From: Sinobacterium caligoides
GTDB lineage: Bacteria > Pseudomonadota > Gammaproteobacteria > Pseudomonadales > Sinobacteriaceae
Length of the DNA: 64,000 nucleotides
Direction: 5' to 3'
Assembly: GCF_003752585.1 (NCBI RefSeq)
Contig: NZ_RKHR01000005.1
Coordinates: forward strand, 344,947-408,946
Shown here: positions 17,580-25,971 of the stretch, in pieces
How the letters are laid out: each line of letters starts with the position of its first letter
Position numbering within the stretch: position 1 is the first letter of the stretch
Program-made: the position numbers and the translations under genes
Notes under the pieces: model-generated
Databases searched by the model: none
What the model saw: only the letters and a program-made list of their open reading frames with translations
What the model was told of the DNA's origin: nothing

Positions 17580-18101
17580 TTAAAGCTCACCACGCTCGTA
17601 CTTCTCACCCAGCGAGCGCCATAAAGCAAGGAAGCCAAGCTCATACAAAAACGTCCAGCTTAGAGAAATATCCACCGGATCATAGTTTGATGCTGTGCCT
17701 TGTTTGTTGCGAGACCTATTAACCAACGCATAACCGTCTGTAGTACTTTGCACGCAAAGCATTTCACCATCGACATCCATATCCTTGCTTGTCATTGCTC
17801 CTGCATGCAACCCCCCTTCTGCGGGCGGTTTACGAAATTCTTCAAGGGCCCAAGGAAACCAACTTAAGGCTTTAAGAGGAAGGTCGTACTGCTTGCAGTA
17901 ATACTGATTTTTCGGGCCTGAATGGTAGGAGATCAAAAGAGCCAAATGGTCTTCGTGTTTTACTAACAGGTACAACCTTTCTCGTAGCTGCGGTCTGCTA
18001 TCTAAAAAACGCCCCAATTCCACCACGCCTTGTGGCAGTTGGTCATGCCGGTCAATACGGCTTAGGGGGGTCAAAAGTGGGTATTTCTGTACTCTGCTCA
18101 T
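17580..18101 (-). CDS. Putative immunity protein for the 677-residue toxin
   Basis: The 173-residue cytoplasmic protein has its ATG inside the last 4 bases of the toxin gene (18098-18101), so the two are translationally coupled. PPAEGGLHAG is shared with the paralog at 16999. A decayed second copy of its first 20 codons is at 22080-22173, in the same arrangement with a toxin 3' end. The coupling and the duplication of the toxin-end/immunity-start junction are typical of polymorphic toxin systems; the family is not one I can name. Confidence 0.65.
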   Translation of the reverse strand: MSRVQKYPLLTPLSRIDRHDQLPQGVVELGRFLDSRPQLRERLYLLVKHEDHLALLISYHSGPKNQYYCKQYDLPLKALSWFPWALEEFRKPPAEGGLHAGAMTSKDMDVDGEMLCVQSTTDGYALVNRSRNKQGTASNYDPVDISLSWTFLYELGFLALWRSLGEKYERGEL

Positions 18102-20131
18102 AACGGTTTTAATCCTGGCATAATAATGATTGCGTCGGCCTCGCTAAGCTCTTTCAGACTCACCTCTTTGCGCTCAAAATTCAAGGTTTCCACTGCGCCG
18201 AACTGATTGGGGCTATTAGGGTTTAAGTCTTTGGTCAAACCGTTGCCCAAATAGTCTTGATTATTACCAACTTTATCATGCATTAGCATGCGCAGCTTCA
18301 TATCGTCGATATCCGCCTGTTTCATGTCGGTGGTTCTTAGGTAGTCATCGAAGTCCTCAGTATTTCTTGACCATTTGCTTTCCAAAAAACCCTGGTCCGC
18401 TGCGGCCTCATAATGGCGAGCATAATCGGCCTGAAACGCAGGCGTCATGGCTTTGTCGGTAAAAGCCTTCGTGAAATCATCAGGTAATTCCGTATTCGCA
18501 AACTCACCTACTTTTTCAAAGGTCGCCGGGACACTCTTCACCCCGGTCAGTGGAACTGCTTTCTCCGTGTCTACAATGACCAATGTATAATCTACATTAG
18601 GGTTGTAATCCAAACCTAATGATTCGGAGATCAGTTTAGGGTCTGAGTCTTTATCCTCCAGCTGGTCAAAACTGGTCGACCAGTACTTTGCTCCTTTGCC
18701 GTTGACGCTTTGCATATTCAACCCCAAAGCGCCGCTGAGGTGCTCCGTAGGGGCATCATGGCTGGACAAATGTTGCGTTTCCATAAATCGAACCTGGAAG
18801 CGCTCTGAGCCCACCTCCCCATGCTGTGCAAGATGAGCGAGCTCTTGATCCGAGTATTTTGGTTTGTAACCGCTTGCTTCAAGCTGTTTACGCCGATTCG
18901 CTAAAATGACTTTGGCTTCGACTAAACTGCTAGGTTGAATTGCTTTGTTTGGAGTAACACGTCCCTCCAGTGGCCTATCATTATTACTCCCTGTACTTTC
19001 AACCGGCTGCGCTCGCCTAACTGCCGGTACTGCCACAACGGGGCGCGCCGCCCCCCCTGCTTCTCCGTCAGCCTCAAAGTCCTCAAAACTGACCGTATCA
19101 GTGCCTGTGTAGCCTGTGCTCTGTTGCCGCTTGCTCTTTTTGCCGCTTTCGGCGAACGCTAACAGCAACTCGCCGAGCTGGGTAAATTTTACCAGCTGGC
19201 GCAGCTTACTTGCGGCATTGGCTACCGCACCGACGCCACCAGCGGCGAGCAACAGCAAGGTCAGTAATAGCTCAAACACTGCCACGCCGGCCATGTTGGT
19301 GTATTCAATCGCATGCTGCGCATCAGCATAGTCTTTAGCGAAGCGCTCTAGATCACCTCTTAATGACGCATCGGCGTAAATCACCTCCGCTGCTATCATC
19401 ACTTGCTGTAACTGCTGACGATTAAGCTGACTCGGATCGAAACCTAATACCTCGACTAACTCCCGCCATTCAGAAGCAGCCAGACTCTCGCCAAAACTCG
19501 CCACGAAGTGCTCGCTCCCCCTGCCCGCCTGCGTTGCACGAAATAGGTGTCTCGCTCGCACCACCGGGTTAACCAAGTCGGTCACATCCTTCAACCACAC
19601 CGCCAAGCCCCAGGCAGCCTCTCCCACACCGGACATCAAGGCACCGGTATAAATCAAGCCCTTGTTGAGTTCGCTCTCCCTGGCCATCAGATCCGCCAAT
19701 AACCGACCGTAAACCTGCTCCGAGACAATAATATCGTGACAGGTGTTGCTAATCTTTACCCGCAACAACGCTCGCTGTGCCAACTCTGGCTGCAGTGACG
19801 AACTCGACTCAACCGATTTCAAGATCAGCTCGCTATGCACCATGGCATCGCCGAGCGCCTGCTTGGGGCAGAAAGGTAACAAATCCGATCGACCGTTATA
19901 AGCATGGGATGTCGAACGCTCTGCTAAACTGCGGTAGAGAAAGCTCTTAGCAAAACCGTGGTAGAAAAAATGAACTGCACTGTGTAATTGTAACGGCTTA
20001 AAACGCTCCAGCTGTGCTTGACCTTTAATCGGGCACTGAGCAAGGTTGCTCTCATCTGGCCACTGGCTACCAGCCCCCAGGCTGATGCTATATTCGTTAC
20101 CGTCCTTATCCTTAAGATTATATACAGACAT
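18098..20131 (-). CDS. Polymorphic toxin-like protein with C-terminal toxin domain
   Basis: The 677-residue protein has three parts. Residues 1-330 are an alpha-helical N-terminal part with a hydrophobic stretch at 282-306. Residues 330-400 form a Gly/Pro/Ala-rich linker, as often precedes variable toxin domains. Residues 400-677 are a soluble C-terminal domain (FQVRFMETQHL, GAKYWSTSFDQLED, YTLVIVDTEKA). The Arg...STS...E pattern is weakly like ADP-ribosyltransferase folds; this is only a suggestion. There is no signal peptide, no Rhs repeats and no PAAR domain. It resembles cargo-type effectors of type VI secretion, but no secretion genes are near. The gene order is toxin, immunity, second immunity. 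Confidence 0.6.
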   Translation of the reverse strand: MSVYNLKDKDGNEYSISLGAGSQWPDESNLAQCPIKGQAQLERFKPLQLHSAVHFFYHGFAKSFLYRSLAERSTSHAYNGRSDLLPFCPKQALGDAMVHSELILKSVESSSSLQPELAQRALLRVKISNTCHDIIVSEQVYGRLLADLMARESELNKGLIYTGALMSGVGEAAWGLAVWLKDVTDLVNPVVRARHLFRATQAGRGSEHFVASFGESLAASEWRELVEVLGFDPSQLNRQQLQQVMIAAEVIYADASLRGDLERFAKDYADAQHAIEYTNMAGVAVFELLLTLLLLAAGGVGAVANAASKLRQLVKFTQLGELLLAFAESGKKSKRQQSTGYTGTDTVSFEDFEADGEAGGAARPVVAVPAVRRAQPVESTGSNNDRPLEGRVTPNKAIQPSSLVEAKVILANRRKQLEASGYKPKYSDQELAHLAQHGEVGSERFQVRFMETQHLSSHDAPTEHLSGALGLNMQSVNGKGAKYWSTSFDQLEDKDSDPKLISESLGLDYNPNVDYTLVIVDTEKAVPLTGVKSVPATFEKVGEFANTELPDDFTKAFTDKAMTPAFQADYARHYEAAADQGFLESKWSRNTEDFDDYLRTTDMKQADIDDMKLRMLMHDKVGNNQDYLGNGLTKDLNPNSPNQFGAVETLNFERKEVSLKELSEADAIIIMPGLKPL

Positions 20132-20480
20132 AACCGTGTCGTTATCTTTGTTATTGGAGCGCTACATTCTTACGCTAACTAATCCCGTTATAAAACAATG
20201 CTTTTTAAACAAGCATTTCAACGAAGTAAGCGACCGTGCTTTACTAGCGTCAATAGTAAACAATACCGCACTAGAGAAGCAATAAGAATATACAAGCAAC
20301 TTATTTATTGTAAAAACTCACGACAGGCCAGCGCTATCACTCACAACAAACGTTTCCTCTAACTACACAAGTATGGCCAGATAGAAAATCGAGATTCAAT
20401 CCAACTACGATGATACTCATCACACTGCCCTGCATGAAAATCGACAGTGCTAAGTCATATAATTCCTTTAGCACCGGTTC
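20132..20480. other. Intergenic region upstream of the toxin gene
   Basis: Contains the toxin promoter region; no gene or strong structure recognised. Confidence 0.3.
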
Positions 20481-20650
20481 CCCCTCAGAAGTGACTCACT
20501 GCGCCCAAATACTGCTCAGATTCTCGCAATCAAACTTACCTGCCACTCCCCTTACCTCAGTTCACATGTTTTCTGTCGAGAAGTGCTTGAGAAGCTTTGA
20601 TGATAGCTGTGGCAATGAGCCTTGCTGACTATAGGTGTCTTTGTAATTCT
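20481..20650. repeat. Copy of the ~150-bp imperfect palindromic repeat
   Basis: Blocks shared with the other copies: CCCCTTACCTCAGTTCACATG, TTTTCTGTCGAGAAGTGCTTGA, GATGATAGCTGTGGCAATGAGC and ACTATAGGTGTCTTTGTAATT. Same strand orientation as the copies at 13883, 29110, 31415 and 36286. Confidence 0.7.
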
Positions 20651-20762
20651 TAGGGTATTGCCTAGTGGTAGAAGGATATCTTGACATAGCACCAATTACT
20701 TCCCGATTTGATAGATACAATATAATCAATATGAATACTTTACCCTATGGAGCTTGAGTGCA

Positions 20763-21542
20763 ATGAACAAAATAAGTTTATTAATCATTCCTTTGCTAGC
20801 GATCTTATTACCGGGCTGCCATGGAGTTACTTCTGAACGGGGCACTCAAGAAAACAGACCACATACAAGCTCACAGGGTAGCAAGGCTGTGACTTGCCTC
20901 GATAAAAAAGTAGGGTCCACATTTAAACTCAACAACATCACTTACGCTGTTGTTAACAACCAAACAATCAAAAGTATTCGTGCACTGAATGATCAACTTC
21001 GCTTCTGTACCTCCCACGTCACAAGCATGGAAAATTTATTCCAGTATGAGGACACTTTCAATCAGCCAATTAGTGATTGGGACACCTCCAACGTGAAGAA
21101 CATGGACGGGGTGTTTATGGGCTGCAAAGCGTTCAATCAGCCAATTGGCGATTGGGATACTTCTCGTGTGACGACCATGATAGGCATGTTTGCTGGAGCC
21201 ACCATTTTCAACCAACCTATTGGTAAGTGGGATACATCAAGGGTGAAGAATATGCTCGCAATGTTTAGTACTACTGACGCCTTTAATCAGCCCATTGGTG
21301 ATTGGGACACCTCCAGCGTGACTGAAACCGCTCAAATGTTTTCTAGAACACGCGCTTTCAACCAGCCTATTGGCGATTGGGACACTTCAAAGGTGAGGTC
21401 CATGTACAATATGTTCGGTGAAGCTGCCACTTTTAATCAACCGATTACAACGTGGAATGTAACGAGAGTAGACACCCCCGCTAGCGACTTCGCTCCAGGC
21501 AGCGCCTTAGAAGCCAAAAATATGCCTAATTTCGGTAAATAA
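20763..21542 (+). CDS. BspA-type repeat lipoprotein
   Basis: I prefer ATG 20763 (GGAG upstream) over the TTG at 20754. MNKISLLIIPLLAILLPGC is a lipoprotein signal with Cys 19 as lipidation site. From about residue 85, five units of ~25 residues follow the pattern FNQPIxDWDTSxVxxMxxMF, the DUF285/BspA leucine-rich-like repeat found in surface proteins. The last unit is degenerate (FNQPITTWNVTRV). It would sit in the outer membrane or periplasm and may mediate adhesion. Such repeats are known to spread between bacteria and protists; a single gene with no partner. Confidence 0.8.
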   Translation: MNKISLLIIPLLAILLPGCHGVTSERGTQENRPHTSSQGSKAVTCLDKKVGSTFKLNNITYAVVNNQTIKSIRALNDQLRFCTSHVTSMENLFQYEDTFNQPISDWDTSNVKNMDGVFMGCKAFNQPIGDWDTSRVTTMIGMFAGATIFNQPIGKWDTSRVKNMLAMFSTTDAFNQPIGDWDTSSVTETAQMFSRTRAFNQPIGDWDTSKVRSMYNMFGEAATFNQPITTWNVTRVDTPASDFAPGSALEAKNMPNFGK

Positions 21543-21564
21543 ACACGTTACGCCCCAAGACCTA

Positions 21565-21640
21565 ACAAGACACCCACATTCATTGCCCTCTGAACGCAAT
21601 AAATTGATTTTATGCGACATGGTGGTGATGGGTGTTTTTG
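21565..21640. repeat. Second repeat family, copy 1
   Basis: CACCCACATTCATTGCC...AAATTGATTTTATGCGACATGGTGGTGATGGGTG folds with CACCCA/TGGGTG ends and matches 25650-25710 (AAATTGATCTTATGCGACATGGTAGTGATG). Confidence 0.55.
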
Positions 21641-21696
21641 TTATTACGTTCTAACTATACCTGGCCTAAAAGTTATAATAATTCAAAGATAACAAA

Positions 21697-22056
21697 CATG
21701 AATATTCACAATATTGCCAACCACCTAAATAATCTTGGCGACAAGAGCTACACAGGCCTTAAATTCGACTGTTACCCGATAGAAGGTGACGGAGAAGCCT
21801 TGATGGTTAATATCACTGGTCGCGAGGAGGTGCCTGTATCGGTAACACAGCAGCATACTCGCTATATCAGCTAACCTTGGAGTGAAGATGAGGTTAAACA
21901 AGAAAGTCGCATGGCAATGTTTGAGATTAATATCCCGATGCCATTGTCGGCTTTTGCAAAAATAGATGATCAGTACGTTATTTGTGAATACTTTCGATTA
22001 TTTCTGATAACTACCTGAAGACCATCTATGAGATGAGCGACCTCCTCAAGTAGGTG
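21697..22056 (+). pseudogene. Broken DUF2170 (YjfI-like) gene
   Basis: From ATG 21697 the frame reads MNIHNIANHLNNLGDKSY, then GLKFDCYPIEGDGEALMVNITGREEVPVSV and stops at TAA (21872). The same frame continues as PWSEDEVKQESRMAMFEINI, PMPLSAFAKIDDQYVI, the conserved middle of DUF2170 proteins. Then a frame change leads to SDNYLKTIYEMSDLLK. So one nonsense and one frameshift mutation have broken a gene of about 120 codons. The intact family is often near phage-shock-type genes. Confidence 0.7.
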
Positions 22057-22079
22057 TACCAGGAGGCTCCCCATCATTA

Positions 22080-22262
22080 AAGAGTATTGTATTGATCTTG
22101 TGGTAATTGGTCGTGCCTGTCCATACGAATTAGGAAATTCAAAAGAGGGTATTCTTGCACCTTGCTCATAACGCTTCTAATCCTGGCATAATGATGATGG
22201 CGCTAGCTTCACTGAGCTGATTCAGGCTTACCTCATTGCACTAAAATTCAAGGAAGTGAGGC
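22080..22262 (-). pseudogene. Relic of a second toxin-end / immunity-start junction
   Basis: On the minus strand this reads NEVSLNQLSEASAIIIMPGL followed by EAL and a stop, matching the end of the 677-residue toxin (KEVSLKELSEADAIIIMPGL). It is then followed by an ATG giving MSKVQEYPLLNFLIRMDRHD, matching the immunity start MSRVQKYPLLTPLSRIDRHD. The immunity frame stops after about 30 codons, and the toxin frame has an in-frame TAG upstream. It is a decayed duplicate 4 kb from the intact pair. Confidence 0.8.
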
Positions 22263-22590
22263 TCAACCCAGCCACGTCAATTTTCATTACATCGTCCTTT
22301 ATGAGAAATAGATACAATACGAAATTCTTTACAAATACATCAAGAAACGGAGCTAAATAAAGTTCTTGGCAAACCACCGAAAAATATATGGCCCGTCTAT
22401 AATCGCTAGACTAGCGAATCAGTGATATTTTACCAATGAATTTGGCTATTTATCATAAATAGTATTACTATGCTCCGGCACCATGGCCGCGTAACAGCAG
22501 TGCCAAGTTCCCTGATAGGGCAACAACACGGACGTGTGGAGAGCAAAAGCTTTCCTATTTAATAAAAACAAATTAATTTAATGGATTATT
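22263..22590. other. Intergenic region
   Basis: No gene. A short palindrome CGCTAGACTAGCG occurs at 22405-22417, and ATATATGGCCCGTC resembles ATATATGGCTCGTC upstream of the immunity gene at 17487, so it may be a remnant of the same cassette. Confidence 0.35.
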
Positions 22591-24042
22591 ATGCCTGAAG
22601 AAATCAATATACTGGATAATTTTAGCCAACCAATCAAAACCGATCTTATCCGCCACCGCCCGAAGAGAACCATCAAAAAATTTGATCAGCCACTCGTAGT
22701 TTCCGATGAATTAACGTTATACAGCGGTGATTCCTTTATTCTCAAAGATTTTAAAGGCTGTTACCTCGAGCACCGTCCTGACTATAATTATCGTGCAGAC
22801 AGCGAGATACCAAAAGAGGAAGGCCTTTTCACCATCGAAGTATTGGACAGCGAGCACTTTTATCTATTTGCTTCCGATAGTACCTACTGCCACCCAGATC
22901 ATTATTTCGGTTACGGCTGGACTTTTCTATCAACAATAGGGCTTCCGTACGAGGGAGAAATCAAACACAAGTTTACCTTTAAAACAGAAGCTAACAATAA
23001 AGTGTCATTACACTGTGCAGGTCACAGCGTAAAATCAATGGAAGGCTCCATTGTTTTTCTGAAGTATGATCCGCTACCTGAAGATGGCGAATACACACAT
23101 TTCACGCTTGAGAAGGCTGCCACGGTCAGTAAAGAAATCATTAGCGACCTCGAATTTGATCTCGATGCACTCACAACATCAGTGCAGCCCTTTTCGATTG
23201 GCCAACAGGAGCTTGTCAACAAGACTTCTATTGATCAGGAAATGGAGTTTACCGTCAACAAAACCATCGAAACAAGTAAGAGCGTTGAGTGGAGTGATAC
23301 CTTTACAGCGAGTATGTCGACGACGTTTACTGCCGGCGTTCCCTTTATAGCGGAAAACGAAACCACGATAACTGCAGAAATGTCCTTTACCAAAGGCGGC
23401 AGCGAAAGTAGCTCCGACTCACAGTCTTTTACAGCGAGGTTCCCGGTTACGGCTCCACCTCATACCACCGTTATTGCGGATGCTATCGTCAGGCTCGGTG
23501 TTTGCGATGTGCCGTACGTTGCCACGGTAAGTCGCTACGTCACTGATTATGACGGCCATACTACATCGTACAGCTATAAGGTTGAAGGGGTGTACAATGG
23601 CACAAATGCATTCAATCTCGAATGCGTACTCACTGAATATCCGCACACACAGGCGATCAAAAGTGTAACTCCTGATCAAGCAAAACAGTTAGAAGCTGAG
23701 GGGATTTTCGTTTTATCGCAACTCCTAACCAAAGGCTCAACCAGAAAAGGGCGACAAGACATCGCCCAAAAAACCGGTATCTGCGAAAAACTGATACTAA
23801 CCTGGGTGAATACTGCGGATCTGACACGAATTAAAGGGATCAATCCTGAGCTAGCTAATCTTCTTGAGTTGATAGGAATAGACAGTGTGCCTGAACTGGC
23901 TCAGCGGAACTTGGACAACCTGTATATTTCATTGACAGAGGTGAATGACAACCGCGCTCTAATCAATGAACTACCACTATTCGAAGACGTTCAGGCGTGG
24001 GTAGATCTCGCTAAAGAACTGCCTAAGATAGTCACTCATTAA
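22591..24042 (+). CDS. Aerolysin-like beta-pore-forming protein with C-terminal DUF4332-like helical domain
   Basis: The 483-residue protein has three parts. Residues 35-180 form a beta-rich N-terminal domain. Residues 195-350 are rich in alternating Ser/Thr and have the layout of the aerolysin/ETX-MTX2 module: EFTVNKTIETSKSVEWSDTF, then an amphipathic loop TASMSTTFTAGVPFIAENET and RFPVTAPPHTTVIADAIV. The third part, 357-465, is helical with repeated helix-hairpin-helix-like units (IKGINPELANLLELIGIDSV), as in DUF4332. There is no signal peptide. A membrane-pore function is inferred from the module; the helical tail is an unusual addition. It stands alone. Confidence 0.65.
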   Translation: MPEEINILDNFSQPIKTDLIRHRPKRTIKKFDQPLVVSDELTLYSGDSFILKDFKGCYLEHRPDYNYRADSEIPKEEGLFTIEVLDSEHFYLFASDSTYCHPDHYFGYGWTFLSTIGLPYEGEIKHKFTFKTEANNKVSLHCAGHSVKSMEGSIVFLKYDPLPEDGEYTHFTLEKAATVSKEIISDLEFDLDALTTSVQPFSIGQQELVNKTSIDQEMEFTVNKTIETSKSVEWSDTFTASMSTTFTAGVPFIAENETTITAEMSFTKGGSESSSDSQSFTARFPVTAPPHTTVIADAIVRLGVCDVPYVATVSRYVTDYDGHTTSYSYKVEGVYNGTNAFNLECVLTEYPHTQAIKSVTPDQAKQLEAEGIFVLSQLLTKGSTRKGRQDIAQKTGICEKLILTWVNTADLTRIKGINPELANLLELIGIDSVPELAQRNLDNLYISLTEVNDNRALINELPLFEDVQAWVDLAKELPKIVTH

Positions 24043-24529
24043 CCCCTACTTTAGCGACAATATAACTGCATAATTGATCCCCCTGAACTTGTTGTGGTTT
24101 GAAACTGACGAGTTTAGGGTTTGCGTTACTGGTTGCCGGTCATTCTAACATCCCCTGCACTGCTCGATTCATTCGCAAACTATTCCTTCGTCAAGTTAAT
24201 AAAAATGCGAAATAGGGCTCTGTTCAATCGGCAGAATTACCAAGCCACCCACTCTAATTAAAGCCTATCCGTCCCTCGTCTAAAGTCATTATGCGTGTCT
24301 AATGTTGGTGGGTTAGTGTTTTTGAGGAATAACAGGGTGCGCTACCTTATCAAGTTAACTCAAACCCAGGAAAAACCATACCCCAAACATCCGACCACCA
24401 TATTAATTGACGCGAACCAGCAAGATTATTGACGCAACACAACATTCTCTTCATAATCGTCGCGGTTCAGCAGACTCTTATTCAATGACTGCTGTAACAA
24501 AAAGGATTGATTAAATTAAGGATAATATA
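24043..24529. other. Intergenic region with an inverted pair of element ends
   Basis: 24236-24256 (AATTACCAAGCCACCCACT) is the end sequence in reverse, and 24298-24325 (TCTAATGTTGGTGGGTTAGTG) is the same end in forward orientation, about 60 bp apart. Between them is no gene, so this is an empty or minimal element. AAGGATAATATA precedes the gene at 24530. Confidence 0.5.
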
Positions 24530-25591
24530 ATGAATTTCGAATTAAAAAATTGGTGTACGTTGCCTACTTCAGTAGGTGATTTTCGTATGTATGACATGGA
24601 AAACGAAAATATTAGCTTGATTTGCATGGGTGACATTAACGAACTCTCTAATAATACACTATTTAGAGTACATTCTTCATGCCGTGCTTCCGAAGTGTTT
24701 GGAGCATTAGATTGCGACTGCGCTGATCAACTGAAGGAAGCGATGAAGATGATCGCTAGCGAAGGTTCAGGTCTTATAATATATCAACATCAAGAAGGCA
24801 GGGGCCATGGCCTTTCACTAAAGATTCAAGCAGTTAGCTTAATGGAAGAAGGCGGGCTAGATACAGCAGAGGCGTTTGATGCATTAAACTTATCCCAGGA
24901 TGTTCGATCATACGTTGAATCCATTGCTGTTCTGAAGCAGCTAGATATAAATTCTGTTCGACTAGTCTCTAACAACCCTAGGAAAAAAGCGTTTTTAAAA
25001 AAGCACGGTATTGAGGTTTCAAGCGTCAATACTCACCCCAATATTCGCCCTGAAAACTCTGAATATTTGAAAACAAAAAACACCAAACTTGGGCACAACC
25101 TACCATTAGAATCAGAAGCCTCAAGTGACACCATTCACTTTTACCATGCCGACCAACCTTGGGGAGAATTCACGAACGTCTCAGAGCATGCCATATTTCT
25201 AAGAAATAAAATTTGGCCTAGTGTAGAGCATTTTTATCAGGCACAAAAATTCAGTCAACTGGAACTGCAGGAGGAAATACGCTCGTGTGAAACACCAATT
25301 CTAGCAAAACAATACGCCTATAATATAAATGCTAAGCACTGTCGATCTGATTGGATGACTATACGCGAGGCCATTATGCTTGAAGGTTTAACTGCTAAAT
25401 TTAGCCAACATCCAAACCTACGTACAAAGTTAATGAATACTGCCAACCGTCACTTAGTTGAGTTAACCAATCAAGATAATTACTGGGGAGATCCTGGCGA
25501 CGGAACGGGCCAAAATCGTCTCGGCTATTTATTGATGCAAGTTCGGAAAGAGCTATTTGAATCGCCGAGAAAGCATACTGAAGCTGCCTAA
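24530..25591 (+). CDS. GTP cyclohydrolase II - NADAR/YbiA fusion protein
   Basis: In the 353-residue protein, residues 1-175 are GTP cyclohydrolase II (RibA): zinc ligands C51, C62 and C64 in the C-x10-C-x-C pattern, QEGRGHG at 88-94 (QEGRGIG in most family members) and SNNPRKKAFLKKHGI near 147. Residues 200-345 are a NADAR domain: WPSVEHFYQAQKF (229-241) and YWGDPGDGTGQNRLGYLLMQVR. GCHII opens GTP to the first riboflavin intermediate. YbiA/NADAR proteins hydrolyse early riboflavin intermediates and, in another branch, remove ADP-ribose from guanine in DNA. Such fusions are known. There are no other rib genes nearby. Role: damage control or defence-linked (inference). Confidence 0.85.
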   Translation: MNFELKNWCTLPTSVGDFRMYDMENENISLICMGDINELSNNTLFRVHSSCRASEVFGALDCDCADQLKEAMKMIASEGSGLIIYQHQEGRGHGLSLKIQAVSLMEEGGLDTAEAFDALNLSQDVRSYVESIAVLKQLDINSVRLVSNNPRKKAFLKKHGIEVSSVNTHPNIRPENSEYLKTKNTKLGHNLPLESEASSDTIHFYHADQPWGEFTNVSEHAIFLRNKIWPSVEHFYQAQKFSQLELQEEIRSCETPILAKQYAYNINAKHCRSDWMTIREAIMLEGLTAKFSQHPNLRTKLMNTANRHLVELTNQDNYWGDPGDGTGQNRLGYLLMQVRKELFESPRKHTEAA

Positions 25592-25644
25592 GTCCAATAT
25601 AAAGGCATGGTTAAGTAATACGCTATTTACTTAACCACTTACTT

Positions 25645-25765
25645 ATTAAGCCCCACATCCTCACTGCCCTATAAACACATCAAATTGATCTTATGCGACA
25701 TGGTAGTGATGTACGGTACCATTGAGCAAACCAAGCTCTAGTTGGGTAATGGTAAGTAATGCGTT
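25645..25765. repeat. Second repeat family, copy 2
   Basis: AAATTGATCTTATGCGACATGGTAGTGATG matches 21600-21630, and GTACCATTGAGCAAACCAAGCT matches 33900-33921. It links the two partial copies as one family. Confidence 0.5.
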
Positions 25766-25971
25766 TGTAACTCCCCATGCCGCTGCCCTAGCCAGGCGCG
25801 TCATATGCTACCCCCCTCAAAATTGGGTATTGGCTTCAGCTCAAATCAGCGTAATCTTTGCGCCACCGAGTCATTAATCACACTGTTCAAGGTCACTAGT
25901 AATTACAGGTAGCACACTCTACAATGCTGATAGTAAAAGCGCCTAACATAAGGATATAGGTCAGTCACACT

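Noticed and set aside
20410..20628. A 72-residue ORF in the palindromic repeat
   Set aside because: It is entirely in repeat sequence, and other copies do not keep the frame.
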